The notes: generated by a model not told the origin, from the sequence alone. Numbered from the stretch's first letter, positions 10,314 through 18,596 are shown. The stretch: 64,000 bases of DNA from Alteromonas macleodii (GCF_903772925.1 NZ_LR812090.1:3246599-3310598), one strand, 5' to 3'. Numbers and translations: made by a program.

Positions 10314-10535
10314 CTACCCTACTTGTAAAGTAGCGCCGTCGGGCATAGTCACTTCAATTTTCATATTTCCGCCAACGGCCGCTAAATATGCTGCTGCGCG
10401 ATGAAGAGAAACATCTTGAATACGCTTCGATTCCAGCTTGCTCACGCCAGAGGCAGTAACAGATAATGCCATTGCTACGACTTCTTGTTTCACTCTATGC
10501 TGCTTTCTTATGTCACCTAGTGTAATTTCTTTCAT
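10314..10535 (-). CDS. Small XRE/HigA-like helix-turn-helix protein
   Basis: A 73-residue protein made of a single helix-turn-helix domain (LGDIRKQHRVKQEVVAMALS, then SGVSKLESKRIQDVSL) plus a short C-terminal extension (YLAAVGGNMKIEVTMPDG) of the type seen in HigA-like antitoxins and their solitary relatives. No toxin gene lies next to it: upp is downstream and the upstream DNA holds an attenuator-like leader. The ribosome site is weak (GGTAAAAAACA before the ATG). It may be the output gene of the leader at 10563-10710. Its role is unknown; autoregulation is plausible for this fold. Confidence 0.8.
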   Translation of the reverse strand: MKEITLGDIRKQHRVKQEVVAMALSVTASGVSKLESKRIQDVSLHRAAAYLAAVGGNMKIEVTMPDGATLQVG

Positions 10536-10562
10536 TGTTTTTTACCGAGAATTTCGGGCATT

Positions 10563-10597
10563 AAAAAAGCCCAGATGGTGGTACCTTCTGGGCTTTT
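10563..10597 (-). terminator. Terminator arm of an attenuator-like leader
   Basis: On the minus strand an 11-bp stem (10587-10597 with 10565-10575, core GCCCAGA/TCTGGGC) is followed by six T (10563-10568), a textbook intrinsic terminator. It stands only about 28 bp ahead of the XRE-like start codon. Its upstream arm can instead pair with 10620-10628. Confidence 0.85.
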
Positions 10598-10628
10598 GCA
10601 AAACGTTCTTACCTGCAGTGCCCAGAAG
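10585..10628 (-). promoter_or_regulatory. Antiterminator pairing of the leader
   Basis: Minus-strand CTTCTGGGC (10620-10628) is complementary over 9 bp to GCCCAGAAG (10585-10593), which is also the upstream arm of the terminator. The two hairpins exclude each other. A further hairpin (about 10643-10668, 8 bp with one mismatch, 10-nt loop) overlaps the leader-peptide stop and could act as the pause structure. Confidence 0.7.
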
Positions 10629-10665
10629 CCAATAATTGCCCCTGAACACCGACGGTCAGGTGCAA

Positions 10666-10710
10666 TCAGTAATTAAAATTATAAAAATAACCAGTTGAAA
10701 CATTTCGCAT
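10666..10710 (-). CDS. Putative leader peptide rich in Tyr and Phe
   Basis: A 14-codon open reading frame reads MRNVSTGYFYNFNY, with five aromatic residues among the last seven. AAGAGA lies about 9-12 nt before the ATG at 10710. It ends about 40 nt ahead of the antiterminator strand. Leader peptides of this type let ribosome stalling at scarce aminoacyl-tRNA choose between antiterminator and terminator (established for pheA, pheST and trp leaders). Here the candidates would be Tyr and Phe. Translation itself is not shown by the sequence. Confidence 0.65.
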   Translation of the reverse strand: MRNVSTGYFYNFNY

Positions 10711-10905
10711 AATAATTCTCTTTTTACAATGTACTTGTACAAACGGCATTCTGCCGAGACTAAGTAAAATAATGGGGGGCTAATGGTTATTATTTGAAAA
10801 CAATAGCCGCCTCGTGTCACTTATCCTTAACCATACCATGTAGATAAGCAATAGCAATGACTTTCCAAAGAGGAAAGTACGCAAAACAAGTTGAAAGCCA
10901 CCGTT

Positions 10906-11421
10906 TTAGGAAATGTGCGAGCTCAGGCAGTTAACTTCAGAACCCACCTTTGCTTGTTTAAGCGAAGCGAGAAAGCGTGGTACAAGGTCGCTTCCCTCTT
11001 CAGGAGACCAGTTTGCAAAGCCCTTATCCACTGACATTTCGTAAGGTCCCTGCTTAACTTCCATGAAAACTACTGGGCTGTGGCACACAGTTGCATGCCA
11101 AGTATTAGGGGGAATTTCAATTCCACTCGTTTCACCATTTGCCGCTAACGTTACTCTTTCTGTAACTACGCCTTCATCGTTGAAAAATAGAATATTTAGC
11201 TCGCCTTCTACTACCATGAAAAACTCCCATTTATGCGCCTGCACGTGTCTGTGAGGCCGCACGTAAGAGTCTGGCATCATGGCAATGAAAAGACGCTGAA
11301 CCAGATCAGTATAAGATTTATGAACGTTAAAATTAGCTCGGCGGCGAGGACTCTCTGCTGCTTTCTGTTTTAAGTCACTAAACAATGCTTTATCAAAATA
11401 CTTAATATCGTCCAACGTCAT
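10906..11421 (-). CDS. wbuC: WbuC-family cupin metalloprotein
   Basis: A 171-residue cupin. The segment RRRANFNVHKSYTDLVQRLF, the metal-binding PHRHVQAHKWEFF and the G-rich turn EGELNILFF are characteristic of the WbuC family, named from O-antigen clusters in enterobacteria. The metal ligands H-x-H and the downstream E are visible. The biochemical role of the family is not known to me. No O-antigen genes are nearby, so here it is a stand-alone gene. The start at 11421 has AGGA very close to the ATG. Confidence 0.85.
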   Translation of the reverse strand: MTLDDIKYFDKALFSDLKQKAAESPRRRANFNVHKSYTDLVQRLFIAMMPDSYVRPHRHVQAHKWEFFMVVEGELNILFFNDEGVVTERVTLAANGETSGIEIPPNTWHATVCHSPVVFMEVKQGPYEMSVDKGFANWSPEEGSDLVPRFLASLKQAKVGSEVNCLSSHIS

Positions 11422-11494
11422 TTCCTAACTAATGCTTGGGGATTGCATTAAAGCCTATCGCTTCTCCCTCTAATTCCGCAAGCATCAAAAGCTA

Positions 11495-12496
11495 TCATTT
11501 GTTTTTCTTCATTCTGCGGCTTTGCTCTTGACGCTTCTCTTCTCGCTTTTCTTTCCTATCTTTCTTATCTGGCGTCAACGAGCCTGTTTTGAATTTTGCT
11601 TTACGCTTGGCTTTCGCTTCAGCTTTCTTCGCCGCTTCAAGTGCCATTTCCTCTTTTTCGACTTCCAGCATTTCCGGTGTCTCTAGCGTTATTCGCCCCA
11701 ACTTACCCGACTGCAGTTCTTTAAGCAGGATCTCGCATATTTTATGAAGATTTACGCGCCCACCCGCTTGAATCGCCCCACGCGTTTTAGCGGCGGCTTC
11801 CAAAAACTCTATTTCAGTATCTGGCAACTCGTCCAGCTTGTAGCGCTCCTTCATTACCTCTGGATACGCTTTAATGAGGTAATCTGCCGCAAAAAAACCG
11901 ACATCGTCGTATTCCATGGCGGTATTTTTAACAGCGCCTGATGACGCTAACCGGTAAATGGAATGTAGATTTTCAAGCTTAGGCCAAAGTACGCCTGGTG
12001 TATCAAACAAGATAATACCGCTGCCTAAATTAATGCGCTGCTGGCTTTTTGTAACGGCTGGCTCGTTACCTGTTTTCGCGATGATTCGGTCGGCCAAAAT
12101 ATTAATTAGCGTCGATTTACCCACATTAGGTATACCCGTGATCATAGCTTTTATTGCTTTGGGCTGACCTTCTTTATACGAACAAATGCTTTTAGCCAGC
12201 TGCATTATTTGCTTGCTATTGCCCGGGTTATCGCTAGAGGTCGTAATCGTCTTCACGCCGCGCTCTTTCTCTAAGCTTTCCTGCCAGCGCGCAGTTATTT
12301 CTGGGTCTGCCAGATCGTACTTATTAAGAATTTTAATACAGGGCTTATCGCCGCGTATTTTTGCAATTTCAGGGTTTTCACTGGAATATGGAATACGTGC
12401 GTCAAGCACCTCAATAAGAATGTCTACTTGATTAAGCGACTCTTTAATTTCTTTCAGGGCTTTGTGCATATGCCCAGGGAACCATTGTAATGCCAT
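11495..12496 (-). CDS. ylqF: Ribosome biogenesis GTPase of the YlqF/RbgA type
   Basis: The 333-residue protein starts MALQWFPGHMHKALKEI, the family signature, and carries the GTPase motifs in circularly permuted order: NKYD (G4, about residue 58), then GIPNVGKST (G1, about 122-130), then DTPG (G3, about 168). In Bacillus the family acts in late assembly of the 50S subunit. The C-terminal 50 residues are a strongly basic, lysine/arginine-rich tail suited to RNA contact. A good ribosome site (AGGAAACAACC) precedes the ATG. A SpoU-type RNA methyltransferase lies immediately upstream, so this is probably an RNA-processing operon. Confidence 0.93.
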   Translation of the reverse strand: MALQWFPGHMHKALKEIKESLNQVDILIEVLDARIPYSSENPEIAKIRGDKPCIKILNKYDLADPEITARWQESLEKERGVKTITTSSDNPGNSKQIMQLAKSICSYKEGQPKAIKAMITGIPNVGKSTLINILADRIIAKTGNEPAVTKSQQRINLGSGIILFDTPGVLWPKLENLHSIYRLASSGAVKNTAMEYDDVGFFAADYLIKAYPEVMKERYKLDELPDTEIEFLEAAAKTRGAIQAGGRVNLHKICEILLKELQSGKLGRITLETPEMLEVEKEEMALEAAKKAEAKAKRKAKFKTGSLTPDKKDRKEKREEKRQEQSRRMKKNK

Positions 12497-12534
12497 GGTT
12501 GTTTCCTATCGTAATCGAGTTGAGGGAAGTGTGC

Positions 12535-13317
12535 TTAACGGGTTAATTCATAAGCGCAGATATTCACAGCGCTGGCTAAGTTTAACGAGTCAATCTTACC
12601 GCTTCCCGCAATGGTATACGCCGTTGCGTTAAGCTTTGATAGCGCTTCAACAGGAACGCCGCGTGCTTCATTGCCAAAGAGATAACACTGGTAATCACGA
12701 AAAGTGTTAGAGGTGATATTACTACCATCCATATCCAAGAAAGCGAAACGTTCGAACCGCTCCCCTAGGCTTTCAAGCGCTACGTTTAACTCCATGTTCA
12801 CGTGGAAAATAGCCCCCATACTTGAGCGCACAACTTTCGAGTTGTATGGATCGACACTGTTCGGGCTTAGTAGTAGCGTAAAATTGCCAAACCACGCGAG
12901 GGTTCTTAGTATGGTGCCCAAATTGCCAGGGTCTTGTACCTCATACAAATAGATGTACTTTTCGGTACTGGATTTGTTTGGGGAAATGTTGGTTTGTGAC
13001 CGCTGTGAGCCTAACGAAGTGTTAGGAAGTGGAACGCGAGCAATAATACCTTGAGGTGATTTGGTATCGCTTAGTTGCTGCATTTGTTGAGACGATACCG
13101 TTTCTACCTTCATATTAGAGACTGAAGAAACAAGTCTTTCTTTCACCCACTCCTCATAATCAGCTGTCACATAAAGGGCGATATCACCTAATATACTGCT
13201 GTCATGCCGAGCAACATTAATTAACTCTAAAACTAAGTGCTCCCCTTCCACCAAATAGAATCCGAACTGCGTTCTAAATTTCTTTTGATGAAGCTTTTTC
13301 ACATCACTTAGTTTCAT
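12535..13317 (-). CDS. TrmH/SpoU-family RNA 2'-O-methyltransferase
   Basis: About 260 residues. The C-terminal SPOUT domain shows the three family motifs: VQDPGNLGTILRT, then VRSSMGAIFHV with LFGNEARGVP, and IDSLNLASAVNICAYEL (the knot that binds S-adenosylmethionine). The N-terminal part (VKKLHQKKFRTQFGFYLVEG) resembles the substrate-binding domain of rRNA methyltransferases. The target nucleotide is not readable. I prefer ATG at 13317, with AGGG upstream; a GTG at 13323 would add two residues. It is followed at 38 bp by the YlqF-type GTPase gene. Confidence 0.9.
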   Translation of the reverse strand: MKLSDVKKLHQKKFRTQFGFYLVEGEHLVLELINVARHDSSILGDIALYVTADYEEWVKERLVSSVSNMKVETVSSQQMQQLSDTKSPQGIIARVPLPNTSLGSQRSQTNISPNKSSTEKYIYLYEVQDPGNLGTILRTLAWFGNFTLLLSPNSVDPYNSKVVRSSMGAIFHVNMELNVALESLGERFERFAFLDMDGSNITSNTFRDYQCYLFGNEARGVPVEALSKLNATAYTIAGSGKIDSLNLASAVNICAYELTR

Positions 13318-13410
13318 TTGCACTGCCCTTTTTATAACTTTCGGCGCAAGTGTAAGGTAAGTTCAGGAAAAGGCAAGGTGACAATTTACCCTGCCTATAA
13401 CATGGTTTAA

Positions 13411-15441
13411 TCATTCTTCAGAAACCACATAAATGTCACCGTCGTAAATACCTTGCACGGTAAGCTTCTGGCTTGCCAGTGCCTGAAGGTAATCAATATG
13501 TGCTTGCTCCACTTTCTGCCCAGGAACAATAAGCGGAATACCAGGAGGATACGGTGTAATTAAGCCAGCTGCTGTGCGTCCAACACTGTTTTGCCATGGT
13601 ATGGCTTCCCTAGGGCTGAAAAACGCTTTTGACGGAAGGTCATCTAATTGAATTGGCGGAATGTCTGCCGGTAACGGACTCTTGCTCTTGCGCTTGCTTA
13701 GGTTAACGGCGCCATCATCAAGACGTTTTAACGCGTTGTATAGCCTCACAATTTTAGAGCGCATTCCACCTAGCGTAAGCAGTACTAGAATAGTGCTATG
13801 AGTGAACTTCTCTATTTCTAAACCGACTTCGTCCATCAAGAAACGATGTATTTCTTGATTAGAGTAATCTAGCGCAGATACGTCAATTAAGATTTTAAGC
13901 GGGTCGTGCCCAATGTTGTCACTTTCAAAGTGAGAAAACATATTCGCAAAGTCACTAGGCGAAAGTATTTTAAGTCGCTTGAACTTGGCCATTTGCGATT
14001 TGAGTTCGGCAACATTGCTTAGAAGCTCATTAAGGATTTTGTAGCCTTCCATTTCCAGCTGCTGACGACATACATCAAGCGAGGCAATGAGTTGATACTT
14101 GGGCGAGGTACTGGTGTGAATTGCAAAGACTTCTTTAAAGAAGTCTTTATCGAAATCCGGATCGTTTACATGAATAAATGAAGCTTGCGAAAACGCCGAC
14201 ACCACTTTGTGCGCAGAGTGAGTAATATAGTCTGCCCCAGCGGCGATAGCAGAGTAGTCACGCAATGCAGGGTGGAACAAGGAATACGCAAACCATGCTT
14301 CGTCAATGAACACTTTAATGCCATGCTCGTGGGCTAAATTTACGACTTGCTTAAGGTCAGTCAATAACCCGTCGTAGGTACAGCCCGTCAAAACGATAAG
14401 TTTAGCGTCAGTATTTTCTTCAATAAGCTGCTTAATTTGCGCCATTCTAGGGGGTGAGAAAATACCGTATTCAGGGTTAAATACACTGTCTAAATACACC
14501 GGCATGGCTCGCGCCTGAATAATGCCGTAATGCACTGACTTGTGGCAGTTTCTGTCGGCAATAACTTTGTCGCCCTCACGCAACAGCGTCTGCAAAATAA
14601 TTTTGTTTGATGTCGAAGATCCGTTCGTGACGAAATAGGAATGACGAACTTCAAATGTATTGGCAACAGCGGCTTGCGCTTTACCAATAGCGTGAGTGCC
14701 ATCTGATAGTGAACCCAGCGAGTCTACGCTTACCGATAAGTCACTAACAAACACGTTACGCCCAAAGAAGCGATAAAAATCACTGATATAGGGTGAATTT
14801 CTAAAGCTTGCGCCACCGCTGTGACCTGGCGTATGCCACGAGTCGTTAGACTCCACTACATAGTCTTTGTATTCAGTCCAAAACGGCGTTTCGTTTCTAT
14901 CATCAAAGTCATTGATGATATAACCCAAAATAGACTCTGGGTCTGAAATAATGTCGTTACGATAGAAGAACGATTCAATGCCATTGGCTTGGTTTACAAT
15001 ATCCAACCCTTTTACTGCGTCGCCTAAGACATACACGGGAAGCTCAGGGCGAATACGTTTAATGGCGTCGATAACTCTAGCGTTATTATCAATCACCGCG
15101 TTACGTGCAGACGACTTTTCGCTTGTGGTTTTCTCGTTCGCGTTTTGTGAACTAACGCTTTCGGCTGCGGGGCTCGTATTTTCATTAAGTACGCCATTTA
15201 AAGGCACTACGTCTGTTAGCTCTTTAACCTTCGCCACCACATCCCAGCTAAATACAACAGCCTGAATGTCACCGTCTTCACGAACAAATTGCAGTGCTTT
15301 TGCAACGGAGTTCGCTTCAAGCAGACTTATTTCAACGTCACTTCGGTCAAAGTAAGTGATGGTGTTGCCTATACTTGACGTAATTTGTTCCAACAGATCA
15401 ACAGCATCTTCTATAACAAGAATTTTTAAATGAGGGCGCAT
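13411..15441 (-). CDS. Orn/Lys/Arg decarboxylase (fold type I, PLP)
   Basis: The 676-residue protein has an N-terminal receiver-like wing domain (about residues 1-170), a PLP-dependent core with the Schiff-base lysine in SAHK (K412), and a C-terminal domain (WQNSVGRTAAGLITPYPPGI) as in inducible lysine, ornithine and arginine decarboxylases. These make cadaverine, putrescine or agmatine and usually serve in acid stress or polyamine synthesis. Which amino acid is used cannot be told. It is somewhat shorter than the enterobacterial enzymes, and the wing domain contains a low-complexity Ser/Asn/Glu insert at about 85-110. No antiporter gene is adjacent, so an acid-resistance pair is not evident. 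Confidence 0.9.
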   Translation of the reverse strand: MRPHLKILVIEDAVDLLEQITSSIGNTITYFDRSDVEISLLEANSVAKALQFVREDGDIQAVVFSWDVVAKVKELTDVVPLNGVLNENTSPAAESVSSQNANEKTTSEKSSARNAVIDNNARVIDAIKRIRPELPVYVLGDAVKGLDIVNQANGIESFFYRNDIISDPESILGYIINDFDDRNETPFWTEYKDYVVESNDSWHTPGHSGGASFRNSPYISDFYRFFGRNVFVSDLSVSVDSLGSLSDGTHAIGKAQAAVANTFEVRHSYFVTNGSSTSNKIILQTLLREGDKVIADRNCHKSVHYGIIQARAMPVYLDSVFNPEYGIFSPPRMAQIKQLIEENTDAKLIVLTGCTYDGLLTDLKQVVNLAHEHGIKVFIDEAWFAYSLFHPALRDYSAIAAGADYITHSAHKVVSAFSQASFIHVNDPDFDKDFFKEVFAIHTSTSPKYQLIASLDVCRQQLEMEGYKILNELLSNVAELKSQMAKFKRLKILSPSDFANMFSHFESDNIGHDPLKILIDVSALDYSNQEIHRFLMDEVGLEIEKFTHSTILVLLTLGGMRSKIVRLYNALKRLDDGAVNLSKRKSKSPLPADIPPIQLDDLPSKAFFSPREAIPWQNSVGRTAAGLITPYPPGIPLIVPGQKVEQAHIDYLQALASQKLTVQGIYDGDIYVVSEE

Positions 15442-15639
15442 TAACCAACCATGTAATTAATAATGAACATTTAGCACTAGGCTAAAACTCATAAAACTAA
15501 GAATCAATAAACTAAAAATCTATAAACAAAAACAGTAAAACTAAAAATAGTGTAACTCTGAATTTCACTGGTGTCGTGTAAACTCTTGCTATGTCGTAAT
15601 ACTAGTGCCTAAACGAATTGGACCGGGGCTAAACCACTC

Positions 15640-16005
15640 ATGCACACACCTTCCCTTCAGAACCAATTCCCACCCGCTTATCTTTCAAACTCAACAGAGC
15701 ACAAAAGTAACTTACGAGAATTCTTACACTACGCGAAAAACGTGCTCCCTTCTATTGCATCTGCAAAGAAAAACGCCTGGCCAATACATCATGACCACTG
15801 CTTTATGCGGGTGATTTTAGACAATATTGTCGGCTGTGCTTGGTATGAGGTCATTCCCTCGCCGGCCTATAAAAACCTGACCGTCGAGCAAGCCAGCGCT
15901 GCATTAAACCTTGCCAAACAAATAGCCACTGAGAGTGTCTCGCTTCACGCACTCAACCAACAGTCGAAACAATGGCGCAATAAGCAGCTAAAGCTGGAGT
16001 TTTAG
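15640..16005 (+). CDS. Conserved hypothetical protein
   Basis: A 121-residue soluble protein without signal or membrane segment. The central block HHDHCFMRVILDNIVGCAWY, followed by SPAYKNLTVEQ, looks strongly conserved, and I recall similar proteins in other gammaproteobacteria without an assigned function. No catalytic family can be named safely. It is followed at once by a 68-residue basic protein whose GTG starts 1 bp after this stop, so the two are translated as a unit. The ATG at 15640 lacks an obvious ribosome site, so the exact start is uncertain. Confidence 0.75.
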   Translation: MHTPSLQNQFPPAYLSNSTEHKSNLREFLHYAKNVLPSIASAKKNAWPIHHDHCFMRVILDNIVGCAWYEVIPSPAYKNLTVEQASAALNLAKQIATESVSLHALNQQSKQWRNKQLKLEF

Positions 16006-16006
16006 T

Positions 16007-16213
16007 GTGACGAAACGAACAACCATTAACGATGCAATTTTAATAGAGGATGGCCAAGACCTAAAGCGAATTGTGAAAGATAAACGTGCGCAATGGCGGG
16101 CTAATAACGCGAAAGCGCGTCGCAGGCAACGCCGATATAAAAAGAAGCTTATTGCAGAACTTCCGCGAATTATTACCGATATTCATAGCACATATCCCGA
16201 AGATGAAGCCTAA
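16007..16213 (+). CDS. Small basic hypothetical protein
   Basis: A 68-residue protein starting at GTG 1 bp after the previous stop, so almost certainly translationally coupled. The middle (KDKRAQWRANNAKARRRQRR) is extremely rich in Arg and Lys, suggesting nucleic-acid or ribosome binding (inference). The acidic C-terminus (STYPEDEA) balances it. I do not recognise the family. Confidence 0.65.
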   Translation: MTKRTTINDAILIEDGQDLKRIVKDKRAQWRANNAKARRRQRRYKKKLIAELPRIITDIHSTYPEDEA

Positions 16214-16319
16214 AGCACTATCATAAAAGAAATCAATTACCTACAATCACTGCTAGAAAGTTGCGCTGAACAGAGTGTAACGTAAATTAACTCCTACTAA
16301 GAAAGTGACAGGACATACC

Positions 16320-16976
16320 ATGGCGTTTAATTTAGCTATTAATAACGATATTGCAGTAATCACCTTTGACGACGGAAAAGTTAACGCCGTTGGCTTTGAG
16401 CTTATTCAGAAGTTTAACGATGCCTTAGATGAAGCAGAGCAAAACGCAAAAGCGGTTGTATTACACGGTGGTGAAGGCAAGTTTTGCGGCGGGTTTGATT
16501 TATCGGTAATGAAAGCCGATGACAAAGCAAAACAACAAGAGTTGGTATCAAAAGGCGCTGAATTAATCGTACGCTTATATAGCTTCCCACTACCTGTAGT
16601 CGTTGCTGCAGAAGGTCACAGTATTGCAATGGGCGCTATTATGCTTATGGCTGCCGACTTACGTATCGGTAAAGATGCAGACACTAAGTATGGCCTTAAT
16701 GAAACCGCCATTGGCATGGTGCTGCCGCCATTCGGTATGGAACTAGCCAAAGCCAGACTCGCCAATACTAGCCAAACTGAAGCCTTACTATTCTCGCGTA
16801 TCTATCAAGGCAGTGAAGCGGTTAAAGCAGGCTTTTTAGATGCGGCAGTGCCTCAGGAACAAGTACTAGCAACGGCTATGGGTTACGCAGAAAAACTCAA
16901 GATGTTACCTAGGAAGTCTTTTGCTGAGTCTAAAATACAATTGCGTAAAGAAACGATAGAGAAGATGAAAGCTTAG
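16320..16976 (+). CDS. Enoyl-CoA hydratase/isomerase (crotonase) family protein
   Basis: About 218 residues with the crotonase fold: VVLHGGEGKFCGGFDLSVMK forms the first oxyanion-hole segment and AEGHSIAMGAIMLMAADLRI the second. The glutamate in GLNETAIGM is at the position used for acid-base catalysis in many hydratases. It is shorter than the typical 255-260 residues, ending soon after the core. The exact reaction is unknown. I choose the ATG at 16320 because CAGGAC lies about 8 nt upstream; an in-frame GTG at 16305 is an alternative. No other fatty-acid oxidation gene is adjacent. Confidence 0.88.
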   Translation: MAFNLAINNDIAVITFDDGKVNAVGFELIQKFNDALDEAEQNAKAVVLHGGEGKFCGGFDLSVMKADDKAKQQELVSKGAELIVRLYSFPLPVVVAAEGHSIAMGAIMLMAADLRIGKDADTKYGLNETAIGMVLPPFGMELAKARLANTSQTEALLFSRIYQGSEAVKAGFLDAAVPQEQVLATAMGYAEKLKMLPRKSFAESKIQLRKETIEKMKA

Positions 16977-16989
16977 CGCTTAAGTTATA

Positions 16990-17024
16990 ACAGCGCGTTG
17001 AAACTGGTTGTTTCAACGCGCTGT
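16990..17024. terminator. Bidirectional terminator
   Basis: A perfect 15-bp stem (16990-17004 with 17010-17024) and a 5-nt loop between the convergent crotonase and Mpo1-like genes. T-runs are weak on both sides, but the stem is very stable. Confidence 0.75.
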
Positions 17025-17033
17025 CTAAAGCAA

Positions 17034-17549
17034 TTACTTTACAGGTCCAGAACGGCGTTCAATCTCATCTTTGAGGGCGTTTCTTAGGCCCAATTCGAAA
17101 CTCAATTCAGCAAGCACAAAAAGTGGGCCTATAGCCAACCCCATTATGTCGTCGACAAACGCAGGCTTTTTACCCTCATAGTGATGACCAATAAACTGCA
17201 GTACCCACCCACCGATAAAAATACCTAACGAGATAGCAAGCCACATATTTATACTAAGTTGAGCAATAGGTTGAGCGAAATAGACCATAGCCCCCGTAAT
17301 AAATGCCATAACAACGCCCAGTTTTATGTCTAACTTGATATAGAATGCATTGCCTATCACCCACACGAACAGAGCTGGGCTAATGACCATAGCTCCCAAA
17401 ATGGGGGCATTTACATGAAATGCAGGCTTACTAAGTAAGCAGAGCACCGAAAAAACAATAAGCGGGATGCCTATGTAATGGGTGTAGATGTTTTTCTGAT
17501 CTCTATGGTACTTAGCGTACTCACTTAAGTGTTGTTCTAAATTTTTCAT
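17034..17549 (-). CDS. Mpo1-like (DUF962) integral membrane protein
   Basis: About 171 residues with several hydrophobic helices. The N-terminal SEYAKYHRDQKNIYTHYIGI and the later IGHHYEGKKPAFVDD are the histidine-bearing signatures of the DUF962/Mpo1 family. Yeast Mpo1 is an Fe-dependent dioxygenase acting on 2-hydroxy fatty acids; the bacterial role is not established. I place the start at 17549 (MKNLEQHLSEY), where the conserved domain begins; the extension to 17609 looks like upstream DNA. Confidence 0.87.
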   Translation of the reverse strand: MKNLEQHLSEYAKYHRDQKNIYTHYIGIPLIVFSVLCLLSKPAFHVNAPILGAMVISPALFVWVIGNAFYIKLDIKLGVVMAFITGAMVYFAQPIAQLSINMWLAISLGIFIGGWVLQFIGHHYEGKKPAFVDDIMGLAIGPLFVLAELSFELGLRNALKDEIERRSGPVK

Positions 17550-17738
17550 ACTGCGCCAACATTTTATTTGTATTGTAGTGGTCAGTTTACTCCTTGCGGT
17601 TACATGCAAACTGTCGGTTTAACGACAAACACAACAAAACTGGCTTAGCATTTACGTTTTTTTAACTGAATAATATTGCTGAACTTAGTCGTGAAAAGCG
17701 ACTCCTACCGCTATTGATGAATAATAAGTGGAGTTTTC

Positions 17739-18590
17739 ATGAATAAAAGGAAGTACCTTTTGACTTTAGCAGTACCTGCACTTCTCGCCTTAACGGCTTG
17801 TAGTTCAGTTTCTTCAATGTATTCGAATGATGAACAAGGACAAAGTAGTGAGGAGAACAAGCTAACACTTTCAGCTAGCCATTGGCAGGTCGAAAGCATA
17901 AATCAAGCAGGTATTATCGACTTTAGCCACGTTACTCTTAATGTGAATGTAAATGGTGATGTTAGCAGAATAAGCGGAAGCACAGGCTGTAATCAATATA
18001 CAGGGGCGCTCGATGTTGCGAATGCAAACAAAGCATTCAGTGCAGACAGCAATGCTCAACCCTTCTCTGCCGATAAAATTGTACTTACCAGAAAGATGTG
18101 CGCCCCAGCACTTATGAAACAAGAGCAAGGTTTTGTAGATGCTCTGGCTTCATCGAAAACTTATGCAATATTAAATAACACATGGCTAGTCCTGTATGAC
18201 AGCAATGACAACGAAACAGTAAAAGCGATAATTTCGTCTTCCTCCCAAGGTTCTAACTCCGGTAATGCTAATAAACGCGGGCTTGGAACTAAAAAAGGGT
18301 CGAAAGTCGCCGCTAACAAGCAAGACATGGCCGGCGCTACCACGCAAGCCAATAGCAGAACCTATAAGTGTGAGACACCAAACGCCAGTATCACAGAATT
18401 ACGCGTAAATACCCTTGGCCCAGATACAAAAGCACTCTCGCTCAACAATGCCCATCACATTGTGCAGCTATCACGCTCTGCATCGGGAGCGAAATACACA
18501 AACAACAAAGGTGTGGTGTATTGGAATAAAGGTGATGTTGCCACCGTTTCTATAAACTCTGGCTACTACCACTGTACAATTAATCATTAA
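17739..18590 (+). CDS. META-domain lipoprotein with C-terminal MliC-like domain
   Basis: A 283-residue lipoprotein: MNKRKYLLTLAVPALLALTAC gives a signal with lipobox LTAC. Residues of about 45-155 form a META domain (STGCNQYTGAL, then VLTRKMCAP, as in HslJ). After a basic low-complexity linker, residues of about 205-283 (YKCETPNASITELRV ... KGVVYWNKGDVATV) resemble MliC, the membrane-bound inhibitor of c-type lysozyme. The combination suggests an envelope protein facing host or predator lysozymes (inference). It is monocistronic, with a strong terminator behind it. Confidence 0.85.
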   Translation: MNKRKYLLTLAVPALLALTACSSVSSMYSNDEQGQSSEENKLTLSASHWQVESINQAGIIDFSHVTLNVNVNGDVSRISGSTGCNQYTGALDVANANKAFSADSNAQPFSADKIVLTRKMCAPALMKQEQGFVDALASSKTYAILNNTWLVLYDSNDNETVKAIISSSSQGSNSGNANKRGLGTKKGSKVAANKQDMAGATTQANSRTYKCETPNASITELRVNTLGPDTKALSLNNAHHIVQLSRSASGAKYTNNKGVVYWNKGDVATVSINSGYYHCTINH

Positions 18591-18596
18591 ATTTCA

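Larger units (their letters stand above)
10536..10905. other. Intergenic region with attenuator-like leader
   Basis: Besides the leader peptide and hairpins, it holds a 12-bp palindrome tgtacttgtaca (10730-10741) 20 bp ahead of the leader start and a small hairpin cggcattctgccg (10744-10756). The part from about 10760 to 10905, just downstream of the WbuC gene, shows no gene and should hold the promoter of the leader transcript, although no clear -35/-10 pair stands out. Confidence 0.5.

Noticed and set aside
10314..10535. Type II toxin-antitoxin pair
   Set aside because: The protein is HigA-like, but no toxin-sized gene lies beside it on either strand.
13411..15441. Acid-resistance operon with antiporter
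   Set aside because: The decarboxylase stands alone; the neighbours are RNA-modification and hypothetical genes, with no antiporter.
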